DNA from: an uncultured Ectothiorhodospiraceae bacterium
Lineage (GTDB): Bacteria > Pseudomonadota > Gammaproteobacteria > UBA9214
NCBI GenBank assembly: GCA_947259415.1
Contig: CAMYMI010000004.1
Span: forward strand, 62,001-126,000
Reading direction: 5' to 3'
Length of the DNA: 64,000 nt
Positions 56,791 through 64,000 of this stretch are shown here, one piece after another. The notes beneath the pieces were generated by a model. That model was given only the letters and a program-made list of their open reading frames with translations. It did not search any database and was not told the DNA's origin. The position numbers were made by a program, and so were the translations under genes. Positions within the stretch are counted from its first letter, which is position 1. Each line of letters starts with the position of its first letter.

Positions 56791-58962
56791 ATGGACGTCT
56801 CCCGGATAATCGGCTCCCTGAATGATGCCCAGCGCGAGGCGGTGTGTGCGCCGCCTGATCCCCTGCTGGTGCTGGCTGGCGCCGGCAGCGGCAAGACCCG
56901 CGTGCTGGTGCACCGGATTGCGTGGCTGATCGATGTCGAGGGCCTGTCGCCCTATTCCATCCTTGCCGTGACCTTCACTAACAAGGCCGCGGGTGAGATG
57001 CGCGGCCGCATCGAACAGCTGATCGATGCCCCGGCGGGCGGCATGTGGGTGGGAACCTTCCACGGGCTTGCCCACCGGCTGCTGCGCAGCCACTGGCAGG
57101 AGGCCGGACTGGTGCAGGGTTTCCAGATCCTCGATGCGCAGGACCAGCAGCGCCTGATCCGTCGCGTTCTCAAGACGATGGACCTGGATGAGGCCCGCTG
57201 GCCACCCAGGCAGTTGCAATGGTTCATCAACAGCTGCAAGGATGAGGGACGCCGCCCGCAACACATCGAGCACCGCAACGACCCGCACATCCGGCGCCAG
57301 GTCGAGATATACACGGCCTACGAGGCCCTGTGTCAGCGTTCCGGCCTGGTGGACTTCGCTGAACTACTACTGCGTTCCCACGAGTTGTGGTTGCAGCAGC
57401 CTGAGCTGCTGGCACATTACCGACAGCGTTTCCACCATATCCTGGTGGACGAATTCCAGGATACCAATACCATTCAATATGCCTGGCTGCGGCTGCTTGC
57501 AGGTGATACGGCGCAGATTACTGTGGTAGGGGATGATGACCAGTCCATCTACGGCTGGCGCGGCGCGCGGGTGGAAAATATCCAGCGCTTCAAGAAGGAC
57601 TTCCACGATACGCGGGTGCAGCGCCTGGAACAGAATTACCGTTCGACCGCCACCATCCTCAAGGCCGCCAATGCCGTTATTGCCAACAACACCGAGCGTC
57701 TCGGTAAACAGCTGTGGACCGATGACCAGGAAGGCGAGCCGATCCAGTGGTACACCGCCTACAATGAACAGGATGAAGCGCGCTTCGTCATCGACCGCAT
57801 CCGCAGCTACGTGGAGCAGGACCATGCGCGCAGTGATATCGCCATCCTCTACCGTTCCAATGCGCAGTCGCGCGTGTTCGAGGAGCGCCTGATCCAGTGT
57901 GGCATGCCCTACCGGGTGTATGGCGGCCTGCGCTTTTTTGAACGTGCCGAAATCAAGGACGCGCTCGCCTATCTCAGGCTATGCAGCAACCGTGCGGATG
58001 ATGCCTCGTTCGAACGGGTGGTCAACCACCCGCCACGTGGTATCGGGGAGCGTACCTTGGACGTGGTACGCCAGACGGCGCGCGAACGCCAGGCATCTCT
58101 GTGGGAAGCCGCCGCTATGGTGGTGGATGAGCATCTGGTTGCGGCACGTGCCTGCAATGCCCTGCGGGTGTTTCTCAGGCTCGTGGAAGGCATGGCGGAA
58201 GGCCTGGAACAACTGCCGCTGGGCGAACAGGTCGAGCATGTCATGCATCCCAGCGGACTGCTCGACCATTTTGCGAAGGAAAAGGGCGAAATAGGCCAGG
58301 CACGTATCGAGAACCTGCGTGAACTGGTTAATGCGGCGCGCGAGTACGAACTCGACGGTGAGACCGAGCTGGACCCGTTGTCGGATTTTCTGTCGCACGC
58401 AGCACTGGAGGCCGGCGAGGGTCAGGCCGATGCATGGGAAGATTGTGTCCAGCTGATGACTCTGCATTCCGCCAAGGGCCTTGAATTCCCTCTGATCTTT
58501 CTTTGCGGTATGGAGGAGGGTCTGTTCCCGCATCAGCGTTCAGTCGATGAGCCCGGGCGCCTGGAAGAGGAGCGCCGGCTCTGCTATGTCGGCATTACCC
58601 GGGCTCGCAAGCAGGTGATACTGACCTGTGCCGAGCGTCGTCGACTCTATGGTTCCGAAACCTACAGCCTGCCATCACGCTTTATCAGTGAAATTCCAGC
58701 TGCATTGATGAAGGAAATCCGTCCGCGTGTGAGTGTCAGCAAGCCACGCATGGCGACAACCGCCGGCGCCAATGTCTATCCGGATGCGGTGCCTGCGTCA
58801 CTCAGGCTCGGCCAGCACGTGCGTCACAGGAAATTCGGCGAAGGCGTGGTGATGAACTATGAAGGCCAGGGAAGTAATGCACGGGTGCAGGTGAACTTCA
58901 CGCAAGCTGGCACCAAGTGGCTGGTTGTCTCCTATGCAAACCTGGAGCAGGTAGGTGCCTGA
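56791..58962 (+). CDS. uvrD: DNA helicase II (UvrD)
   Basis: A superfamily 1A 3'-5' helicase of nucleotide excision and mismatch repair. From the ATG at 56791 (MDVSRIIGSLNDAQREAV, matching E. coli UvrD) the product is 723 residues. Walker A AGAGSGKT is at 29-36; DEFQDTN, GDDDQSIYGWRGA, LEQNYRS, TLHSAKGLEFP and YVGITRARK are motifs II to VI. The C-terminal Tudor-like domain (HRKFGEGVVMNYEGQG) is present. In-frame starts at 56713 and 56761 are not supported. Confidence 0.97.
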   Translation: MDVSRIIGSLNDAQREAVCAPPDPLLVLAGAGSGKTRVLVHRIAWLIDVEGLSPYSILAVTFTNKAAGEMRGRIEQLIDAPAGGMWVGTFHGLAHRLLRSHWQEAGLVQGFQILDAQDQQRLIRRVLKTMDLDEARWPPRQLQWFINSCKDEGRRPQHIEHRNDPHIRRQVEIYTAYEALCQRSGLVDFAELLLRSHELWLQQPELLAHYRQRFHHILVDEFQDTNTIQYAWLRLLAGDTAQITVVGDDDQSIYGWRGARVENIQRFKKDFHDTRVQRLEQNYRSTATILKAANAVIANNTERLGKQLWTDDQEGEPIQWYTAYNEQDEARFVIDRIRSYVEQDHARSDIAILYRSNAQSRVFEERLIQCGMPYRVYGGLRFFERAEIKDALAYLRLCSNRADDASFERVVNHPPRGIGERTLDVVRQTARERQASLWEAAAMVVDEHLVAARACNALRVFLRLVEGMAEGLEQLPLGEQVEHVMHPSGLLDHFAKEKGEIGQARIENLRELVNAAREYELDGETELDPLSDFLSHAALEAGEGQADAWEDCVQLMTLHSAKGLEFPLIFLCGMEEGLFPHQRSVDEPGRLEEERRLCYVGITRARKQVILTCAERRRLYGSETYSLPSRFISEIPAALMKEIRPRVSVSKPRMATTAGANVYPDAVPASLRLGQHVRHRKFGEGVVMNYEGQGSNARVQVNFTQAGTKWLVVSYANLEQVGA

Positions 58963-58974
58963 TCGGCAGACTTC

Positions 58975-61842
58975 CTAATACGTCTGTAACGTCGCGTCGG
59001 TTGCTTGCGTCGTCTGCGTGATGTTCATCAGGGTCTCGCGCGGCCGTCCGATATAGTTGCCCTGTGCGCGGTCAATGCCCATCTGTCCCAGTATCTGCAG
59101 GGTCTCCTCGTTTTCGACGCATTCCGCAATGGTCTGTTTACCCAGCGCATGGGCAACCTGATTCATTGATTCGACCATAGCCTGGTCAACCGAGCTGTGC
59201 GCCATACCTTTTACAAAACCACCGTCGATCTTGAGTTTGTCGACCGGCAGGTGCTTCAGGTAGGCAAAGGAAGAAAAGCCCGAGCCGAAATCATCCAGCG
59301 CGAACTGGCAGCCTATGTCCTTCAGGGCACCGATGAATTCTTCGGCGGCGGCCAGGTTGGCAATGGCAGCGGTCTCGGTAATCTCGAATGTGACCAGTGT
59401 CGGTTCCAGTCCGGTACTGGCGAGCATCTCCTGGATCAGTGGTAACAGCCCGACATCTTCAAATGCCTTTCCGGACAGGTTGATGGAAAAGCTGGTATCG
59501 CGTCCCTGTACATGCAGTTCGCTGAGTTGTCTGATGGCGCGGCTGACGATCCAGCGATCGACGCTATGAATCAGGCCAAAACGTTCCGCCGCTGGCATGA
59601 AACCACCCGGCAGGATGATCTGTCCATCATCACAGATCATGCGCACCAGGACCTCGTAGTCAATGACCTGGCCGCTGTCCACCGAGACGATCGGCTGGTA
59701 GACCAGCTGGAAGCGGTCATGCTCCAGCATTTCACGCACCCGCGTTGCCCAGCCCATGTCGGCAGCCATGCCGGCCTTGTCACTGTCGGCCGGGTTGTAC
59801 AGCTTGGCGCGGTTACGCCCCTGCTTCTTGGCCATGTTGCAGGCCAGATCAGCATGTGAGAGTGCCTCCTCGGCTGTTGCTACGCTCGGGTCGATCATGG
59901 CCACACCGATGCTGCAGGTGATGTTGAAGGGCTTGCCCTCCTCGATGAACTTGTAGTCATCGCACAGGGTGCGGAAATTTTCTGCGGCGCGCAGGACGTC
60001 GCGCTTGTCGATGTTGTACAGCAGCAGGGTAAACTCATCGCCGCCGAAGCGGGCCAGCAGGTCACCCTCTCGGACGTGCGATGACAGCAGGGCGGCGACT
60101 TCGACCAGCAGACGATCACCCGCTGGATGACCAATGGTATCGTTGATGTAGCGGAACTGGTCGAGATCGAAATAGAACAATGCACAGGCGGAACCATTAC
60201 GCGCCACGCGCGCAACCGTGCGGTCCAGTTCCTGCTGGAAATAGTTGCGATTGAACAAGCCCGACAGCGAATCATGTTCGGCATGATAGGAAAGCTGGTG
60301 CTGGAATGCCTTTTGCTCGGTGATGTCACGCGCCGTGCCACTGATACGGATGACCTTGCCGTTCTTGTCAGTATGGGTCTTTGCGCTGAAGCTCAGGAAA
60401 TGCGGTTTGCTTTCCGAATCAAGATGCACTGTCTCGAACTGCACCTGTTCCTTGCCCTGCAATAGTTCCTCGATAGCCTCCTTGTCAATGGGCGGGTGAT
60501 CGGGCGACCTGAATTCGTGGAGTTGCCGTTGCAGCATGGCCTCGGGCTCCAGCCCGTAGACAGTAAGGGAGGCGCGGTTGATATAGGTGAGGCAGCCGTG
60601 CGCGTCCATGGTCCATACCAGATCATGTGCGGTTTCAACCAGGTCGCGGTAGCGGGTCTCGGCTTCTTTCAACTGCCTTTCGATGGTCTTGCGGCGGGTG
60701 ACATCTGCAACCAGGCAGGTAAACATGCGGCGACCGTTAATGTGCATCTCGCTGGTACGTACCGACATCTGCATCGGTGCACCATTGCGGTGAACACCCC
60801 TGAGTTCGGATTCACTGTCAAGCGGACGCAGCCTGTTCTCATCGTCGACCAGATCAGGCAACAGCGACTTGATGGACCGTTGGCAAATCTCGGTGGCCAG
60901 GTAGCCGAAAAGTTTTTCCGCGGCGGGATTGAAGGTCTCGATCAAACCCTGCTCGTTGGTGGCGATGATGCCTTCAGCAGCATTGTCGACGACGGCGCGC
61001 ATGTGGGTTTCCTGTTCACCTAGGCGTCGGAACAGTTTGCCGAGCGCCTGGGTCATGAAACCGATCTCGTCGGTCGATTGCGGGCTCAGCCTTGCCAGGT
61101 CGGCATGTTTCGAGGCACCGCTGCGCGTGAACAGCTCCTGCACTGGCGACAATGCCTGCGACACGCTGCGCATCGAAAACAGGGTGATGGTCACGGTGAT
61201 GGCAACCAGGGTCAGCCAGATAGCCACGTGCCCCGGGGCCAGGCTGCCGGTCTGCTGCAGCTGATAGTTCATCAACACGGAGTAGGACAGCAGCGGCACA
61301 AAGCCGCCCAGCAGCATGATCCTGGACTTGAGGCTCACCTGGATCTTCTTCAGGCTGAGGTGCCCGGCCAGTTTCCCGATCAGATCCAGTGCCAGCTGGT
61401 AGGTCGGCAGGCCGACCAGGGCCGCGACCGACAGTTGCAGCAGCATCAGCTGCAGGAATGGTCCCAGCGACGTGGCGATGGGTTTCTGGGTTGCCAGGAA
61501 AAACAGCGCCGGGGTCGCCAGGGCATACAGGATATAGCAGCTCCAGTAGTCCCGGCTGAAGCGCGCCAGGCGTTGTTGCTGGCGGACCGTCAGGCCGGTG
61601 CCCGGGCGCTGTTGGGAAAAATCACCCAGGTTATTGAAATAGCTCGAAAAATAAACGTAAGACCAGAGTGTCGTGCCGAGTACGAAGCTCGCCAGGATGG
61701 CCGCTGTCTGGGGGTCACCCAGTTCCTCGGGCGTGATCAGGCCGAACAGCACGGCACTGACCAGGCCAGCGATGGGCGCCAGCAGCAGGCCGGTGATGAT
61801 CAGCATGGTAAAGCGGGTACGAATCGTTTTTAGCTCACTCAA
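58975..61842 (-). CDS. Membrane GGDEF-EAL protein with two PAS domains
   Basis: A 955-residue cyclic-di-GMP enzyme. The N-terminal 220 residues hold about six hydrophobic helices, followed by a HAMP-like linker, two PAS domains (roughly 260-380 and 385-510), a GGDEF domain with intact LLARFGGDEFTLLLY, and a complete EAL domain: YEVLVRM in place of EALLR, INLSG, FEITET, DDFGSGFSS, LKIDGGF and the ECVENEE segment. Both domains keep their catalytic residues, so it could make and break c-di-GMP under a membrane or redox signal. Convergent with uvrD, only 12 bases apart. Confidence 0.93.
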   Translation of the reverse strand: MSELKTIRTRFTMLIITGLLLAPIAGLVSAVLFGLITPEELGDPQTAAILASFVLGTTLWSYVYFSSYFNNLGDFSQQRPGTGLTVRQQQRLARFSRDYWSCYILYALATPALFFLATQKPIATSLGPFLQLMLLQLSVAALVGLPTYQLALDLIGKLAGHLSLKKIQVSLKSRIMLLGGFVPLLSYSVLMNYQLQQTGSLAPGHVAIWLTLVAITVTITLFSMRSVSQALSPVQELFTRSGASKHADLARLSPQSTDEIGFMTQALGKLFRRLGEQETHMRAVVDNAAEGIIATNEQGLIETFNPAAEKLFGYLATEICQRSIKSLLPDLVDDENRLRPLDSESELRGVHRNGAPMQMSVRTSEMHINGRRMFTCLVADVTRRKTIERQLKEAETRYRDLVETAHDLVWTMDAHGCLTYINRASLTVYGLEPEAMLQRQLHEFRSPDHPPIDKEAIEELLQGKEQVQFETVHLDSESKPHFLSFSAKTHTDKNGKVIRISGTARDITEQKAFQHQLSYHAEHDSLSGLFNRNYFQQELDRTVARVARNGSACALFYFDLDQFRYINDTIGHPAGDRLLVEVAALLSSHVREGDLLARFGGDEFTLLLYNIDKRDVLRAAENFRTLCDDYKFIEEGKPFNITCSIGVAMIDPSVATAEEALSHADLACNMAKKQGRNRAKLYNPADSDKAGMAADMGWATRVREMLEHDRFQLVYQPIVSVDSGQVIDYEVLVRMICDDGQIILPGGFMPAAERFGLIHSVDRWIVSRAIRQLSELHVQGRDTSFSINLSGKAFEDVGLLPLIQEMLASTGLEPTLVTFEITETAAIANLAAAEEFIGALKDIGCQFALDDFGSGFSSFAYLKHLPVDKLKIDGGFVKGMAHSSVDQAMVESMNQVAHALGKQTIAECVENEETLQILGQMGIDRAQGNYIGRPRETLMNITQTTQATDATLQTY

Positions 61843-62104
61843 TGTCCCGGAACCTCCTCCCTGACGCGTCTGCTCGAGCCGGCTGGGTCGCGTGAGTGCA
61901 TCTTAATTTATATTCGTATAATTAGTGTACTAGCTTTGATACTGAAAGCTTTCGCTGAATACTATGACATAAGTATGTGGAATTTCAAGATGAGTTAGGT
62001 GATTTTTTTCTCTGGCCGGCCTGGTCCGTGCCCTGCAGCAGGCCAGGCGTGAGACAGCAGCGTACAATGACCGGTTTTTACGGTTCACGGATACGGGGGT
62101 ATAG
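61843..62104. other. Divergent intergenic region upstream of dctP and the GGDEF-EAL gene
   Basis: 262 bases, AT-rich in the centre. It contains a perfect AGCTTT/AAAGCT dyad (61932-61950), an ATACT/AGTAT dyad just after, and a TATAAT at 61917-61922. These could belong to promoters of either gene; none is clear enough to name. Confidence 0.4.
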
Positions 62105-63214
62105 ATGAAAAGACGCGATTTTCTCGGCACGGCCGGTGGCGGCGCGCTGCTGACAGGCGCCTTTCTGACCGGTTGCCAGCAGACTGAAGCACCCTCTGGT
62201 GGTGCACCCGGTCCCAGCAGCGAGACCATCACCTGGAAGCTGGTGACGACCTGGCCAAAGAATTTTCCCGGCCTGGGTACAGGTGCGAACAACCTGGCGC
62301 GTATTATCGGCGAGATGAGCGGTGGCCGACTCCAGGTCAAGGTCTATGGCGCCAGGGAACTGGTGCCGGCGCTGGAGGTGTTCGACGCCGTATCCCGCGG
62401 GACGGCAGAAATGGGCCACGGGGCGGCCTATTACTGGAAGGGCAAGAGCACGGCCGCCCAGTTCTTCGCCGCGGTACCGTTCGGTCTGACCGCCCAGGAA
62501 ATGAATGCCTGGCTCTATTATGGCGGCGGCATGGAGTTGTGGCAGGAGGTCTATGCGCCCTTCGGTCTGATCCCGGCAGCGGCCGGTAATTCCGGAGTGC
62601 AGATGGGTGGCTGGTTCAATCGTGAGATCAACAGCCTCGATGATTTGCAGGGGCTGAAGATGCGTATCCCCGGGCTTGGCGGCGAGGTGCTCAGGCGGGC
62701 TGGTGGCACCCCGGTGAACCTGCCGGGCGGCGAGATCTTCACCTCGCTGCAATCCGGCGCCATCGATGCCACAGAGTGGGTCGGTCCCTACAACGATCTG
62801 GCCTTCGGCCTCTACAAGGCGGCGAAATACTATTATTACCCCGGCTGGCATGAGCCCGGCACCACGCTGGAATGCCTGATTAACCAGGCGGCCTTCGAGG
62901 CCCTGCCAGCTGACCTGCAACATATCGTGATGAATGCCTGCCGCGTGGTGAATGAAGACATGCTGGCAGAATATACGGCACGTAACAACGCAGCCCTGCT
63001 GACCCTGACAACGGAACACCACGTCGATGTCAGGCGCCTGCCCGATGCTGTACTTGAGCGGCTGCGGGCACTCTCGGACGCGGTGGTCACTGAAGTGGCG
63101 GAACAGGACCCGTTGTCCGGCAAGGTCTATGCCTCGTTCAGGCAGTTTCGCGACCAGGTGGAGGCCTGGCACGATATTTCCGAGCGCTCTTACCTGAATG
63201 TGCGCGCCGGCTGA
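62105..63214 (+). CDS. dctP: TRAP transporter solute-binding lipoprotein (DctP family)
   Basis: A 369-residue periplasmic receptor for a TRAP transporter. The N terminus has a Tat-type twin arginine (MKRRDFLG) and a lipobox LTGC at about residue 20-23, so it is probably a Tat-exported lipoprotein. The DctP fold is supported by TWPKNFPGLGTGANNLA, LKMRIPGLGGEVLRRAGGTP and TEWVGPYNDL. The ligand is likely an organic acid; which one is unknown. The permease gene dctM lies nearby on the opposite strand beyond pagL, an unusual order. Confidence 0.92.
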   Translation: MKRRDFLGTAGGGALLTGAFLTGCQQTEAPSGGAPGPSSETITWKLVTTWPKNFPGLGTGANNLARIIGEMSGGRLQVKVYGARELVPALEVFDAVSRGTAEMGHGAAYYWKGKSTAAQFFAAVPFGLTAQEMNAWLYYGGGMELWQEVYAPFGLIPAAAGNSGVQMGGWFNREINSLDDLQGLKMRIPGLGGEVLRRAGGTPVNLPGGEIFTSLQSGAIDATEWVGPYNDLAFGLYKAAKYYYYPGWHEPGTTLECLINQAAFEALPADLQHIVMNACRVVNEDMLAEYTARNNAALLTLTTEHHVDVRRLPDAVLERLRALSDAVVTEVAEQDPLSGKVYASFRQFRDQVEAWHDISERSYLNVRAG

Positions 63215-63234
63215 TTCAGCCGGACCTGGAGGGG

Positions 63235-63798
63235 CTACTCGAAATTGTAGGCGAACTTGAGCAGGTGAAAATCGATGCCGCCAGTGTCACCGACAAGGTC
63301 GGCGCTTGAGGTGTGCTGGAACCGGTAGGCCAGCTCGTAACGGCCCTTGCCACCGAAGCCCAGGCCGAGGCCCACGTGGGAGCTGAACTGGAGCGCGGTA
63401 TCCAGATCGCGGCCGCCGATCTCCGTCTCCGACAGCAGGTGGGCACCGATGCCGATCTCGGAGAACGGGCTGACCCCGCTGGATAGATCGGCATCCCGCT
63501 GCAGGCGCAGTATCGGTGTGATGCCAAGATCGTAGAGGTCGCTGTTGTCCAGATCCGACTCCAGGTAGGCCAGTGACAGGTCCCAGTAGCCACCCACGAA
63601 CCAGGCGCCGCCGTCAAACAGCGTCCGGTTCCAGCGGTTCTGGATACCCAGCCGGAATACATTCGCGTCAATGGAATTATCATCCGTACCTACGCTGAGG
63701 GAGAACGAGTCGACCCAGCGGTTGCCGGCTGCGTGTGCCGGGCCGAGTTGTCCAGCAAACAGCAGCGAAACAAGCAAGATCCGGATTGGCGTTGTCAT
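63235..63798 (-). CDS. PagL-like lipid A 3-O-deacylase
   Basis: A 187-residue outer-membrane protein with a signal peptide (about 1-23, MTTPIRILLVSLLFAGQLGPAHA) and a beta-barrel of alternating strands. The end, YELAYRFQHTSSADLVGDTGGIDFHLL, resembles the PagL active-site region in which His and Ser lie two residues apart (here H-x-S). An aromatic C-terminal residue (FAYNFE) fits the barrel end. It is convergent with dctP and precedes the dctM fragment. Confidence 0.8.
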   Translation of the reverse strand: MTTPIRILLVSLLFAGQLGPAHAAGNRWVDSFSLSVGTDDNSIDANVFRLGIQNRWNRTLFDGGAWFVGGYWDLSLAYLESDLDNSDLYDLGITPILRLQRDADLSSGVSPFSEIGIGAHLLSETEIGGRDLDTALQFSSHVGLGLGFGGKGRYELAYRFQHTSSADLVGDTGGIDFHLLKFAYNFE

Positions 63799-63871
63799 TA
63801 TGAACCTCGATTGCGGTACTGATTATCTAATGGTCTCATGAATCCGGCCAGGTTGTCACGGCAGGCAGCCG

Positions 63872-64000
63872 TCAGTCCGCATAGATGACTCCGGGCAACC
63901 AAGTGGCCAGTTGCGGCCACAGTGCCAGGATGATCAGCATGCCCAGCTGCAGCCCGATGAAGGGCATGACACCCCGATAGATCTGCGCGGTAGTAACCCC
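63872..64000 (-). CDS. dctM: TRAP transporter large permease DctM, C-terminal fragment
   Basis: Only the last 42 codons are in the window. The translation VTTAQIYRGVMPFIGLQLGM continues into a hydrophobic helix and ends at LPGVIYAD, matching the end of the DctM family. The rest lies beyond the edge. Its partner receptor gene, dctP, is on the opposite strand about 660 bases away. Confidence 0.8.
   Translation of the reverse strand, partial: GVTTAQIYRGVMPFIGLQLGMLIILALWPQLATWLPGVIYAD

Noticed and set aside
61078-61833. 251-codon open frame antisense to the GGDEF-EAL gene
   Set aside because: Gln/Arg-rich low-complexity shadow of the membrane region; the sense gene is clear.

Overview
The window is a replication-origin-proximal stretch of a gammaproteobacterial chromosome of fairly high GC. 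Gene content and order support this: dnaA-dnaN-recF-gyrB next to plsC-gmhB-glyS-glyQ (the order seen in Pseudomonas and relatives), rpmH-rnpA-yidD-yidC-mnmE, mnmG-rsmG-parA-parB, a complete atp operon layout, then glmU-glmS. The yibN-secB-gpsA-trmL and gpmI-envC-ctpA-yibQ blocks are also typical gammaproteobacterial neighbourhoods. Sulfur-related genes (a dithiol ArsR regulator beside a rhodanese; tusA beside a PP-loop enzyme) would fit a sulfur-metabolising lineage such as the Ectothiorhodospiraceae/Chromatiales, but that placement is inference.

Layout. 1-7.2 kb: 3' end of ubiB, then a minus-strand run (DUF389 protein, yajL, yibQ, ctpA, envC, gpmI). 7.4-11.6 kb: a small ArsR regulator, yibN, secB, gpsA, a short transposon-like element with matching terminal inverted repeats, trmL and a class 1B-like dihydroorotate dehydrogenase. 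11.6-16.8 kb: the nitrogen-control block ntrC, ntrB, DUF4124 protein and glnA, with a sigma54 promoter, two NtrC-type palindromes and a clear terminator. 16.8-19.3 kb: overlapping genes for a PP-loop sulfurtransferase-like protein, TusA and a cation efflux protein. 20-25.3 kb: glyQS, a MazG-like hydrolase, a GmhB homologue with altered catalytic residues, plsC. 25.7-32 kb: gyrB, recF, dnaN, dnaA with DnaA boxes and two parS sites inside recF. 32.1-41.5 kb: rpmH to parB. 41.5-49 kb: atp operon and an FKBP. 49-52.5 kb: glmU and glmS. 52.5-64 kb: mixed genes including a methyltransferase, CYTH protein, patatin, uvrD, a large GGDEF-EAL protein, and TRAP transporter genes around a pagL-like gene.

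How they work together. The central part supplies replication initiation, chromosome partitioning, the RNase P/membrane-insertion cluster, tRNA modification and ATP synthesis. The nitrogen block is a self-contained regulatory circuit: NtrB/NtrC act through visible operators on glnA and probably on ntrBC itself.

The observations most worth checking are: (1) atpA lacks 61 nt of a nearly invariant segment, causing a frameshift in an otherwise intact atp operon; (2) a 304-bp MITE-like element whose insertion appears to supply the stop codons of both flanking genes; (3) a dispersed intergenic repeat family built on CGCAAAG arms, in three full copies and one partial copy; (4) a probable persulfide-sensing regulator next to a rhodanese; (5) a tusA/PP-loop/cation-efflux operon that may be an uncharacterised tRNA or cofactor sulfuration module; (6) two parS sites buried in recF; (7) a GmhB homologue lacking two catalytic aspartates. 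No CRISPR array, prophage, rRNA or tRNA gene was recognised.
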